From Tritrichomonas musculus (lineage: Eukaryota > Parabasalia > Tritrichomonadida > Tritrichomonadidae), in NCBI GenBank assembly GCA_039105265.1, contig JAPFFF010000062.1, positions 186,001-250,000 of the forward strand: a stretch of 64,000 nucleotides of DNA. The letters run 5' to 3'. The position numbers and the translations under genes are program-made. Of the stretch, positions 10,401 through 19,598 are shown one piece after another. A model generated the notes under the pieces. That model was given only the letters and a program-made list of their open reading frames with translations. It did not search any database and was not told where the DNA came from. The first letter of the stretch is position 1. The number at the start of each line of letters is the position of its first letter.

Positions 10401-13400
10401 TTGTCAATCAAACATCATCGATACAAAAAAAAATATCGCCAGTTTACCTAAAATCGACTCATCATCGAAAATTCAAGAAATATTCGACAAATGTGTTAAA
10501 TATAAACTTTCTGAGAGGATGAAATTGAATGAGATTAAACTTAATATAATAAATGACATACAATCATTTGATTTTTTTGAGCAATGTTTGATACAATCAT
10601 CGTCATTTGATTTCTTTGATCTTAAGTCTTCTTTAATTTATGAAATTATGCTATTTTTTTATTATAATTCTGAGAATAGAAATAAATCACAAAATTGCTT
10701 ATATGAAACTATATATTGGTTTGAAATTGGTTCATTTTATAAACTTCACTATCCAGAGAGAGATTTCTTAATGTATATGGGAATTATATATGAAAATATA
10801 AATCCAATCAAAGCAAATTATTTAAAAGCTAAAAAATACTATGAATTAGCAACCAAAAAAAATAATGCATATGCCTTTGAAAAAATAGGAGATCTTTATT
10901 ATTTTGGAAAAGGAGTTGAACAAGATTATTTGGAAGCAAAAAAATATTATGAACAATCAGCTAGTCTAGATAATTCAAATGCATTTGTTAAATTAGGGGA
11001 TCTTTATTATTTTGGAAAAGGAGTTAAACAAGATTATTTGGAAGCAAAAAAATATTATGAACAATCAGCTAGTCTAGATAATTCAAATGCATTTGTTAAA
11101 TTAGGAGATCTTTATTATTTTGGCAAAGGTGTTGAACAGAATTATATAAAAGCAAAAGAATATTATGAATTAGCAACGGATCTAAATAACTCACTTGCAT
11201 CTGAAAAATTAGGAGATCTGTATTATTTTGGAAAAGGAGCTGATCAAGATTATTTGAAAGCCAAAAAATATTATGAACAATCAGCTGATCTAGATAATTC
11301 ATATGCCATTTTAAAATTAGGAAATCTTTATTATTATGGGTTTGGTATTAAACAGGATTATTGGAAGGCTAAAGAATACTATGAATCATCAGCTAAAAAA
11401 AATAATTCATATGCCTTTGAAAAATTAGGAGATCTGTATTATTTTGGAGAAGGAGTTGAGCAAGATTATTTGGAAGCCAAAAAATATTATGAACAATCAG
11501 CTAAAAAAAATAATTCAGATGCCATTTTAAAATTAGGAAATCTTTATTATTATGGGTTTGGTATTAAACAGGATTATTTGAAGGCTAAAGAATACTATGA
11601 ATCATCAGCCAAAAAAAATAATTCAAATGCATTTGTTAAATTAGGGGATCTTTATTATTATGGTAAAGGCGTTCAACAAGATTATTTGAAAACCATAAAA
11701 TATTATGAACAAGCAGCCAAAAAAAATAATTCAGATGCTTTTATTAAATTAGGAAATCTTTATTATTACGGTAAAGGTGTTGAACAGAATTATATAAAAG
11801 CAAAAGAATATTATGAATCTGCTACTCGTTTAGATGACTTTGATGCTTATGTTAACTTAGGAAACATTTATTATAATGGGAAAGGAGTGAAGCAAGATTT
11901 ACTAAAAGCGAAAGAATGTTATGAAAAAGCTGCCAAGTATAACAATCTAACAGCTATCCAGAATTTAGGAAGTATTTATCGGAAAGGATTTGGTGTTCCA
12001 CAAGATTTTTTGAAAGCCAAAGAATATTATGAAATAGCTGCTCAACAGAATGATTCATTTTCAATATTACAGTTGGGAGATTTGTATCGTAATGGTCAAG
12101 GAGTTACTAAAAATATTCTCAAAGCGAAAGATTATTATGAATTATCTTCCAAGATTGGAAATTGCATTGCCTCAAATAAATTAGGGGACATGTATTTTAA
12201 TGGAGAAGGAGTTGAAAAAGATTATTTGAAAGCCAAAAGTTATTATCAATTATCTGCTGAAATTGGTAATTCTGAAGCACTATTCAAATTAGGAAATATT
12301 TATTATCATGGATTTGGTGTTGAACGAGATTATAAGAAAGCAATAAAATTCTATGAATTATCATCAGAACAAAATAATCCAGATGCTCTCTTTTTCTTAG
12401 GAAATTTTTATTCATCAAACGAAATAACAGACATAAATATACCAAAATCAATTGATTATTACCAAAAATGCAGCAATATTGAAAATGGAAACATTATCAT
12501 TCCTTATTCAAAGAAAAACCAAAATACAATGACATTCCAAAGCAATAAATATCGTGATCGTGCAAGAAATGATCTTGGTTTGATTTATTTGTTAACATTG
12601 AAGGAAAAAGAAAGTGAAGGAATTAAATATATCAAAGAATCAGCATTTAGTGAGTATCCATTTGGACAAAATAACTTTGGTTTAATAAATCAATTTTATT
12701 TCAAAAACATTGAAAAAGCAGAATATTATTATGAAAGATCATCAAAGCATCAATTCGCGCTTTCAGAATACAATCTTGGCTACATGAAAGAAATATTAGG
12801 GAAAATTGAAGAGTCAATTGATTATTACATTCGAGCATCAGAAGATGAAGATCATCCATTGATTTTTCGTGATATCGAGCATGATGACATCAGACTTTCA
12901 ATTTCGAAAACTTTCATCATTTGTTTCACGAATCTGAAACTTGTTGAATATTTTTTCATCAAAGGAAATTATGATGAATCAAAAAGATATTTTGTTAAGT
13001 CGTTGTCTAAACTTCAACTCATCAGAGATGATTTCGTATATCAATTCCAATTTCTATTTGACTATGAAAATGCAAAAAATTGTTTTTCTTATCTTAAAAG
13101 TTTCATCATTAATTTTCCTTTGTTTAATCGGAAAAAAAATATGAAATTTATAATAAATCGAAGTGTAACAATTGAAAATAATAAAGAAACTGATAACAAT
13201 AACAATAATAATAATAAATTTAACAACACTGACAAGAAAGAAATATCAGATAAAGAAAAAAATATAATTTCCAAAGAAGAAGAAAAATGTAAAATCAAAA
13301 TATTTTATGATTCAGGTGAGTTATTCGATTTTTGTATTGTAAATAAAGATTTGAAAGAATTCTTCATTGAAGAAATAAAAGAAATTATGAATTATATTCA

Positions 13401-13542
13401 TGAAATACTGTATACTCCTCCTTATTCCATTTTATTTGGTCGAATAAGTATTGAAAAACAAAAAGAATGTTTCATTGAAAGAGATAATCCAAATCAAAAA
13501 GAAACCAATGATTTATTTTATGAAGGATTTAACAAAGATTAA
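7441..13542 (+). CDS. Double kinase-Sel1 protein (pseudokinase module fused to kinase module)
   Basis: This gene encodes 2033 residues. Domains in order: an unrecognised domain (about 1-175); a kinase-like domain (185-430) with YRN in place of HRD (Asn about 304), LHLNN in place of LKPxN, and DFDG; two or three Sel1 repeats; a second copy of the unrecognised domain (about 545-740); a second kinase (785-1040) with intact HRDIKPAN (Asp about 908), DYDT in place of DFG, and SPEQ in place of APE; and about 15 Sel1 repeats (1106-1660). Degenerate Sel1 helices, an Asn run and a tail containing YSILFGRI and finally DLFYEGF follow. The first half resembles the genes at 19.6 and 35.1 kb and the second half the gene at 42.2 kb. 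It is therefore a fusion of two family modules. The first kinase lacks the catalytic Asp and is probably a pseudokinase. A pseudokinase-kinase scaffold role is inferred. No membrane segment is seen. Confidence 0.88.
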   Translation: MQELIFKFQTLFKSYSVKTQRSELQRLLYKFDFLLYNKDIKTAEGIYHLSNESKIIIFDEYHENNDDKYFFVCFDYHLIIIKEKQDFNKLFLQKFLPNYTDSEKYFLNRDPVSDKSTKEGDDFFLYEIEKFSSQFVITNDSIQKFWEAIVNCLSGFLIKKSYQNHRNKSEETFLKQESKKLITIEFVTLREIGRGSLCSVDLIYDINKEEIFALKIPHDESNEFNEIIEREQENYSKISCPFIVHCYGCVEYKNKKCLLLEYVEGKTLDEFNLKQLTVEEKEVIIFKLMLTIQYLHSEEYIYRNLHLNNIMIDKNNEPFLFDFDGLIKFDDQKTQNIQKIELPELDSCEPLTYKFDILQLGYIIYYILYETNPTKNNTEKILFYCIPKELPESSKIFSNFFQIDPRNRPTIGQAIEKFYNNFLKMCNSEMKKEPKLIKLFENNTLKMDDIYCLLTIGSIYEKGDFVSRDISKAIYYYELSANKGYIYAFPEIGRIYKDGKLVPRDLYKAFHSYSFSALINSDYEKDFDDIKKELGYGPDYIKFQELPIEYETMKNNIMNELIQKMYSCFNFSYYKFPNNDDRNLFIYEDNLFSYLQNFKFLVYDIINSPYNGRINDNVNENDNVNVIICIEKRCIIVEEIKFKKIKTIFDQFIREGNKIIKIPSKDQEYVEKEINHIKEEIQNFQRKCNYKIGQNEFVDWTISTILVFLVRRFFCPTKYFKDQTFFNFHDDKSNEKEIKLSIQKQLNPNKEKVADKISFVKNLSKIDDKISNESKQKKQNLEFQKGDFIILRRILNKGKASFNLVIHCGSLHIFMMKKVNELDDFKHEIDFCSNYHHRCLTPFYGFVKDKNKEKIIGFIYEYMSNDNLCTFLTSMPDKQNDIIFIMTSIIRIFEGIEYLHSNSLIHRDIKPANILIDHDYLPYISDYDTIRYLDESDTSTSMTNDLGSLQYTSPEQDNGVNVSYPTDIYSFGLVLYYIFKKKNLFDACQSNIIDTKKNIASLPKIDSSSKIQEIFDKCVKYKLSERMKLNEIKLNIINDIQSFDFFEQCLIQSSSFDFFDLKSSLIYEIMLFFYYNSENRNKSQNCLYETIYWFEIGSFYKLHYPERDFLMYMGIIYENINPIKANYLKAKKYYELATKKNNAYAFEKIGDLYYFGKGVEQDYLEAKKYYEQSASLDNSNAFVKLGDLYYFGKGVKQDYLEAKKYYEQSASLDNSNAFVKLGDLYYFGKGVEQNYIKAKEYYELATDLNNSLASEKLGDLYYFGKGADQDYLKAKKYYEQSADLDNSYAILKLGNLYYYGFGIKQDYWKAKEYYESSAKKNNSYAFEKLGDLYYFGEGVEQDYLEAKKYYEQSAKKNNSDAILKLGNLYYYGFGIKQDYLKAKEYYESSAKKNNSNAFVKLGDLYYYGKGVQQDYLKTIKYYEQAAKKNNSDAFIKLGNLYYYGKGVEQNYIKAKEYYESATRLDDFDAYVNLGNIYYNGKGVKQDLLKAKECYEKAAKYNNLTAIQNLGSIYRKGFGVPQDFLKAKEYYEIAAQQNDSFSILQLGDLYRNGQGVTKNILKAKDYYELSSKIGNCIASNKLGDMYFNGEGVEKDYLKAKSYYQLSAEIGNSEALFKLGNIYYHGFGVERDYKKAIKFYELSSEQNNPDALFFLGNFYSSNEITDINIPKSIDYYQKCSNIENGNIIIPYSKKNQNTMTFQSNKYRDRARNDLGLIYLLTLKEKESEGIKYIKESAFSEYPFGQNNFGLINQFYFKNIEKAEYYYERSSKHQFALSEYNLGYMKEILGKIEESIDYYIRASEDEDHPLIFRDIEHDDIRLSISKTFIICFTNLKLVEYFFIKGNYDESKRYFVKSLSKLQLIRDDFVYQFQFLFDYENAKNCFSYLKSFIINFPLFNRKKNMKFIINRSVTIENNKETDNNNNNNNKFNNTDKKEISDKEKNIISKEEEKCKIKIFYDSGELFDFCIVNKDLKEFFIEEIKEIMNYIHEILYTPPYSILFGRISIEKQKECFIERDNPNQKETNDLFYEGFNKD

Positions 13543-13869
13543 TTTTTCAAAAAAATATTAATGAACCTTGATGAAATAAGTCATTTATATTAAATATTTA
13601 TATTTGTTACTCTAATTCATTTTTAATTATGCTCATTCAAAATCATTTTCAGTTTTTCATTGAAAACAGGCTTGCTAAAAGGGCATGGGCAAGAGCAAGT
13701 GGCCCAAGGTGACCTTCAATATTTTGAAAAAATCATATTAATTTTTCCATAAAATATGAATAAAATATTTTAGTGCTTTTTATTTGCATTTAGTTTTGAA
13801 CTTATGAGAATATTATAATTGACTTTAATTTTGAAATTAAAGTTAGCATTTTTACATTTGCGATTTTAT

Positions 13870-14165
13870 TTTTATTTTGACCTATATTAGATTCTTTATT
13901 AGATCTGAAATAATAACTCTATCTGAATTAGTAAGATTATTTAATTTATTTTTTTTAGCAAGATTACTTGAAAAGAATTCGAATATTATCATTGGTTCTA
14001 CGTCTTCATCACCATTATAAAATACATAAACGATAAGCCCTGGGTTTTCTGAATTATTTGTAAAAAAAAATCAACAGTATTGTCACCAACTCTCTTCAAT
14101 TAAACTTTTATAGCAGTCTGGAATTGTTAATGAATATGTCATCAGAACCTTGCAAACTTTAAAAA
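13870..14165 (-). pseudogene. Kinase C-lobe remnant in the 13.5-14.3 kb spacer
   Basis: On the minus strand, about 14090-14165 reads LTIPDCYKSLIEESW, almost the same as FIPDCYKKLIEACW in the fourth kinase of the hexakinase at 55.6-61.5 kb. A stop follows at once. Another open stretch on the same strand (about 13880-14045) contains YNGDEDVEPMIIFEFFSSNL, which I do not recognise. No initiator or intact domain is present, so I call it a gene relic. The rest of the 768-base spacer is AT-rich. A G+C-richer blip near 13665-13715 has no recognised content. Confidence 0.5.
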
Positions 14166-14274
14166 ACATATAACGATAATTCAGTTTTCAAAAAAACAGA
14201 ACTTATTAAAAAAAAAAATATTGATTTTAGCAATTTAAAATCATTTTAAATAACATTTTGGTTTTTATTGACTC

Positions 14275-14298
14275 TTTTTTTTTTTTTTTTTTTTTTTT
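14275..14298 (+). repeat. 24-base T tract just upstream of the helicase ATG
   Basis: An uninterrupted T24 run ends 12 bases before the start codon at 14311. It parallels the T21 run at 7404-7424. A regulatory role is possible but unproven. Confidence 0.6.
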
Positions 14299-14310
14299 AC
14301 AACATTTTGA

Positions 14311-17300
14311 ATGGCCATTTTAGAGAAAGTCAAAAATTTTAAAAAAAAGTCAAAAGCAATTTATGATTTAAGAAAGTCATTTTTAATGTCTGAAGAACGA
14401 AACAGTGTACTAGATACTAAAACAATTCAAAATGTTTTGGTTAAAGCCAATGAACTAAGAGTTTTAATCCACAATTATATCAATAAAGAGAGAAAGCAAG
14501 ATTTTTGTCCAAAATATACAGAAATGTGTGAATCAACAGATAAAATGATGAATTTAATCCTCCAAAATTCTGATTATATTAAAAGTACAGATATTTTTTA
14601 TGAAGATTTCAGTCTTTCAATTTCCATTATCCAAACAGCCTATGAATCTTATGTTAAATCAATGAATTATATTGCTGAAATTCAAAAAACTGACGTAATC
14701 CAAACTTTGCAAATCAGCATTGATAATTTTTCCCAATCAATTATTGTTTTTTCATCCATTTTTGAGGAAATAATGAATCAAATTGCAGAATCCAAAGAAA
14801 CAACAAGAAATATAATTAATATCCGATTAGGTCTTGAATCATCATTATTTAATTTTTCGGTAAGTATCGAACCAATAAGTGAAGCACCTTTTTTCAAATC
14901 GAGATTTGTTGAAATATACAAATTATATAATAAAATTAGTGATTCTACCGATCATTTATTGTCAATTAAATCAGTTTGTGGGAGTGGAAAAACTCTTTGT
15001 TTGCCGATTATTTTACTTTGTAAAAGTTTGAGAGACAATATGAATGCTCCATTTTTAATTCTCACTCAGCCAGGTCCAAAGAATATTGAATCAAAAGAAC
15101 CATTCTTTTCGAAAACTATATCAAAATATGTAGATATTTTGCTTGATGATAATGATCTTTATAATGTTTATAATGAATATGAACATTCAAAAAAAATAAG
15201 AAAAGTTATTTTCGCAATTTTGTTACCACAGAAGTTACTTACATTAATGCATAAATTACAAAAAAATGAAATATTTTACAAGAATACTAGATTTGTTATT
15301 GACGAAGTTCATCAACGATCATTTTATTTGGATGTTTTAATTAATCAATTTGGCAATTTAAGTCAAAATCCAGAAACATTTCCATTATCATTAAATGTTA
15401 TTTTAATGTCAGCAGATATTCCATTACAATTATTGAATCCATTTAATGATACCATTAAAAAAATGAAATTGATTAAATCACCTCCATTTGAAATTATTGA
15501 AAGGAAGGCAATCATTGAAAGTTATATTCCAAAGATCAATAAAGAAATTGTTCGTGATCAAACAATCAATGTTATTCAAGAAATGTCTCAGCAAAATTCA
15601 GAAATAGAAGAAGGACATATTTTATGCTTTTTTGCAAGTACTGGAAATTGTTATAAATTAAAAAAGTCAGTAAGTTCGATATTGAAAAATTCAGAAGAAA
15701 CTGAAAATCAAAGAAAAATTGTTATTCTTGAAACAACTTTGAAACCAAATGAAAAAATAGAAAGTTATTTCACTAGACTTGAAGAAGAATTTTTACTCAA
15801 TGAAAGTTTAAGAGAAGCAAATAATTATAAAAATGATTTTTTGTATTTCGTACCAATTATCGTTTCTGGTAATGTTGATGATTTAATTTTTAAATTAGCA
15901 CAAAATGAATTTCCTTCTAATCTTAAAAAAATTAATAAATTGATTTGTTCAACACCAATGATTGAATCATCATTTTATATTGATAAACTTTCTGTTGTAA
16001 TTGATAGTGGTTTGGTTAAAGAAGGAAAATTTGACACATCTACATGTTTGACAACATTAAAAGAAAAGCAAGCTTCAAGAGAATTAATGAACCAAAGAAA
16101 AGGAAGACTTGGTAAATCAATGAAAGGTTTATACATATCAATTCATGCACCAGATGAAAAAATTGCAAGATTTAAATCTCCCTATGTTAAAAGAAATGAT
16201 CTTACAACTAATATTCTACTTACTAAAGATATTGGAATTCATTTTGAAGATATTAAAAATCTTCCAGATAAACCAAACCAACAAAATTTGAAATTTTCTA
16301 TTGGCACTTTAATAAAAATGGGTGCAATTGATCCGTATACAAAAAAAATCACTGAATTTGGCCATGAATTGTTGAAGTACGTTTGTTTCCCAATAATTGA
16401 TGTTTATTATGCAGCTGCAACTGCCAATTTTAGCAAATCATTTCCAAAAGAAGAAAAAAATATTGCAACTTTCTTTGCAGCTTTCATTACAACAATGATT
16501 TCAATGTGTGATATACTCCTTTATAAGGAAATGACTGAGAAAATGTCAAGAGAATTCGATGAAGAATCAGATATAACAACAATTGTTAATTCATTAAGAA
16601 AAATAATGAATAATGAACCTAATGATAATGATAAATTAAGAGATTTTGTTGAATCATATGGTTTTTCATACACAAGTTATCTTGTTTTCAAAAATCATCT
16701 TCAAAAAATCGTTGAATTATTGTCTCCAGAATCATCAACATTAGATTATATTGCCAACATGGAAAGTTTCATTAACAAATACGATGGTGTTTCATTTTTA
16801 ATTGATCGTTTAATTCCTGAAATTACAAAAGTTTCACTTCAATGGAAATCTCTTCATTCAATTAAAATGAAATATGTTAGTGGTACTGGAGGTTTTGATA
16901 GTTTTCCATCCATTGTTTTCAATTGTGACCAAAGATTAATGTTTGAAAATTCACATCAGAAAACTGCAGAAATTCGCATTACTAAACGACCTGGATGGAA
17001 TGGAATAATAATTCCAACAGAATGCTATTGTTTTCAAATTAAAAGGAATGCCGATTTTAACACTAATTATGGTTATTTAATTCATCGAATGAATCGAAAA
17101 TCAAAAGGAGAAATTGTTTCTATTGAATGCGATAAAGTTGCATTTAATCCATGGTTTGATGTGTTACTTGATACTTATTTAGCTGAATCATCACTTAATG
17201 TAAAATATTTCACAAATAAAATTAAATCTACGAGTGATCCAACTAAATTCATCATAGAAAAAAGAATGTTTCATTATTCAATGACAGGTGAAAGAGTTTT

Positions 17301-18909
17301 TGTTTCGTTTATTCCTTATGATAACAAAGTTAAACAAATTGTTATGGATTCAATTGATAAATGCTTAAAATTGATGCCTTTTACACCAAGAAGTATCATC
17401 ATTCCTCGAAAAGATGTGAAAGATGCTGTTGAAATTACTTCAATCGGAACACAGCATTATGATACTTCAATTTCAACTTCAGTTCCATTCAAACCATTAG
17501 ATCGAAGTTTGATAGACTTTTGTCTAAACAATTTGAAAGAATTGGCAAAATCAGAATCGTCAATGAGAATTTGTGCACTTTTTACAAAACAAACATGTGA
17601 ATCAGAATTTCTTGACATGAAACAGTTGTATTTAATTAATACCAATGCAAATAATTGGCCAAATTTGTTAACAGTTGTTTTAAAAAGAATAGAAGATATA
17701 AAGAAATTTCAAAGAATGGAAGATCATAGGAATTTAAAGCATAAATCACATAATCCATCAAAGAAAAAACTTGTTTATTTTAAGTTTCCTCCTAAATTTA
17801 TTCATCCTGCTTTAATGTTCCAACGAGAATCGCGTGCATGCATTTTAAATTGGTTCAAAAATCATTGTGATTATGCGCATGTCATTAAAGTGATTGGTTC
17901 TAATTTTTTAATGACAGAACAAGGAGTAAAAAATCTTCAAGCACATCTTAGAAATGAAAAAGAAAAAATAATTCAAGATATGAATTTAAATTATGTTACA
18001 ATTCGTGTTCCAAAAAAAATATATTCGAAAGCTTATTTGGTAATTAAACAACATCCAACATGGAATTACATTAATAGATTTAATGTGATAATCACAACAA
18101 CAGAGGAAGCAGAAGAAGCAAATAAATTAATTAATTTAATCAAAGAAGAATTGCAAGATGAAAATGATGATTATATGAATACACTTTGTTGCATTTATGT
18201 TTGTGATCCTGATAATCCATCTCTAACAAAATATCCAATCACTATTTACAATCAAGATGGAACAACATATCAAAACAAAATGTGTAGAGATTGTATTGTA
18301 GATACTCTTCAAAATGCAACAGAGTCTTACTTTTCTAATGATGAAATTGATTATGATGCAATCAATAAAATTTCATTGAAACCTGCTGCTATTGCATCTG
18401 TAGAAAGTAAAGAAACCAATGATGGCTTAGAAAGTTGGCCTCAGATTCCGTTTGGTCAAATGATTTCTGCTTTGATTAATAATGATGACGAATTAAGTCA
18501 TTTGGTTACAGCTTGGTTACAAGGAATTTCTGAATATGAAATTAGAGTTCAAGCAAGAAATCAGTTCACTTTTTGTCCAGATCATCCAGATTACATTTTT
18601 AATTTGAATCTGAGAGGTCCAAAAGGATTCAAATGCAAGGATCCCAATTGTAAAAATATTTATTGTGATTTTTGTTTATGTTGGCATAATCCTAATTATG
18701 TTTGTGATGAGAAAAAAAGTGGGAAAAAACTTACTTGGAACAAAATGTGTCCTAAATGTAAAGTGCTAACTTTTAAAGATGGTGGATGTAACCATATCTC
18801 ATGTCCTTGTGGTTGCCATTGGTGTTACAAATGCGGCGAAGGTTTTTCAACTGCTGACAAATGCTATAGCCATTTGACTAAAAAGCATGGAGGCTGTTTT
18901 GATTATTGA
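14311..18909 (+). CDS. DEAH-box helicase fused to RBR-type (IBR-RING2) ubiquitin ligase end
   Basis: This gene encodes 1532 residues. The helicase core has Walker A GSGKT (residues about 224-228), motif II DEVH (331-334), SAD as motif III (about 368) and motif VI QRKGRLGKS (about 593). A winged-helix/ratchet-like region follows (about 660-830). The C-terminus carries a Cys-rich block: a degenerate RING1-like segment around 1293-1340, an IBR from CPDHPDYIF to YVC, and RING2 with CPKCKVLTFKDGGCNHISC. The Cys in GGCNHI (about 1493) matches the catalytic cysteine that carries ubiquitin in RBR ligases. Plants have a comparable arrangement in DEAH11/DEAH12-like proteins. Expected activities are RNA-dependent ATP hydrolysis and ubiquitin transfer, probably in RNA surveillance or innate control; that role is inferred. 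The N-terminal 190 residues are helical and unrecognised. Confidence 0.88.
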   Translation: MAILEKVKNFKKKSKAIYDLRKSFLMSEERNSVLDTKTIQNVLVKANELRVLIHNYINKERKQDFCPKYTEMCESTDKMMNLILQNSDYIKSTDIFYEDFSLSISIIQTAYESYVKSMNYIAEIQKTDVIQTLQISIDNFSQSIIVFSSIFEEIMNQIAESKETTRNIINIRLGLESSLFNFSVSIEPISEAPFFKSRFVEIYKLYNKISDSTDHLLSIKSVCGSGKTLCLPIILLCKSLRDNMNAPFLILTQPGPKNIESKEPFFSKTISKYVDILLDDNDLYNVYNEYEHSKKIRKVIFAILLPQKLLTLMHKLQKNEIFYKNTRFVIDEVHQRSFYLDVLINQFGNLSQNPETFPLSLNVILMSADIPLQLLNPFNDTIKKMKLIKSPPFEIIERKAIIESYIPKINKEIVRDQTINVIQEMSQQNSEIEEGHILCFFASTGNCYKLKKSVSSILKNSEETENQRKIVILETTLKPNEKIESYFTRLEEEFLLNESLREANNYKNDFLYFVPIIVSGNVDDLIFKLAQNEFPSNLKKINKLICSTPMIESSFYIDKLSVVIDSGLVKEGKFDTSTCLTTLKEKQASRELMNQRKGRLGKSMKGLYISIHAPDEKIARFKSPYVKRNDLTTNILLTKDIGIHFEDIKNLPDKPNQQNLKFSIGTLIKMGAIDPYTKKITEFGHELLKYVCFPIIDVYYAAATANFSKSFPKEEKNIATFFAAFITTMISMCDILLYKEMTEKMSREFDEESDITTIVNSLRKIMNNEPNDNDKLRDFVESYGFSYTSYLVFKNHLQKIVELLSPESSTLDYIANMESFINKYDGVSFLIDRLIPEITKVSLQWKSLHSIKMKYVSGTGGFDSFPSIVFNCDQRLMFENSHQKTAEIRITKRPGWNGIIIPTECYCFQIKRNADFNTNYGYLIHRMNRKSKGEIVSIECDKVAFNPWFDVLLDTYLAESSLNVKYFTNKIKSTSDPTKFIIEKRMFHYSMTGERVFVSFIPYDNKVKQIVMDSIDKCLKLMPFTPRSIIIPRKDVKDAVEITSIGTQHYDTSISTSVPFKPLDRSLIDFCLNNLKELAKSESSMRICALFTKQTCESEFLDMKQLYLINTNANNWPNLLTVVLKRIEDIKKFQRMEDHRNLKHKSHNPSKKKLVYFKFPPKFIHPALMFQRESRACILNWFKNHCDYAHVIKVIGSNFLMTEQGVKNLQAHLRNEKEKIIQDMNLNYVTIRVPKKIYSKAYLVIKQHPTWNYINRFNVIITTTEEAEEANKLINLIKEELQDENDDYMNTLCCIYVCDPDNPSLTKYPITIYNQDGTTYQNKMCRDCIVDTLQNATESYFSNDEIDYDAINKISLKPAAIASVESKETNDGLESWPQIPFGQMISALINNDDELSHLVTAWLQGISEYEIRVQARNQFTFCPDHPDYIFNLNLRGPKGFKCKDPNCKNIYCDFCLCWHNPNYVCDEKKSGKKLTWNKMCPKCKVLTFKDGGCNHISCPCGCHWCYKCGEGFSTADKCYSHLTKKHGGCFDY

Positions 18910-19598
18910 TTTATAAATATTCCCACATTTTTATTAATTTGTATTTTAAGCAAACTCTTTTGCCCAAAAGGTTAAAGTGAACATTTAAAGCAAGCCTATA
19001 GTAATGAATAGCTTTGTTTAGAACTTTTTCAATATATTATCAATTATATTTAAACATTTCAAGTATATCTTTTGTTTTCTAATACGGATAATGAGAAGTA
19101 ATAATTTATAAAGGTAATCTAACTAATATTTTTCGATAGATTGCTTCGTTATCTATTTTTCTTTTTTAATTTTAACTATTAAAAATAAAGATATTTATAA
19201 AAAAAATTTCTTGGAACGGCTTGCTAGTTACCTCTTTTAAAAAGGGCAAATAGCTTACAATAGATATGTGATATAAAAAATAGGGGACTAATTTGACATT
19301 TTCTTTGAATAGAATTGTCATGCGTTCATGTGCCTCTTTTGTCTTTCCCTTTAGTTTCTTCGAATTTTTAATTTGTTTCTTTTTCATAATATGTTGCCTA
19401 ATAATAATATTATTAAATGTTAATTGTTTGTTAAAATTGAATGTTTGTTATCGTAATACGGTATATTGATGGAAATATACTACAAAAATTAGTTTCAGTG
19501 AATTATACTGTCAAAATTTATCAATTCTGAAGTTGGAAATTTTTTTGTGAGAACACATTCAATATTAAATAACGAATAAAAAATTTCCATTTTTTTGT
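18910..19598. other. Intergenic region, no supported gene
   Basis: This is a 689-base AT-rich spacer. A minus-strand open frame of 71 codons at 19172-19387 is Lys-rich, has no recognised domain and no initiator, and is not called. The last bases before the ATG at 19599 read tttccatttttttgt, a near match to the initiator with CCATT in place of TCATT. Confidence 0.5.

Noticed and set aside
19172-19387. 71-codon minus-strand Lys-rich frame
   Set aside because: No recognised domain, no initiator and AT-rich spacer composition; could be a fossil but is unsupported.
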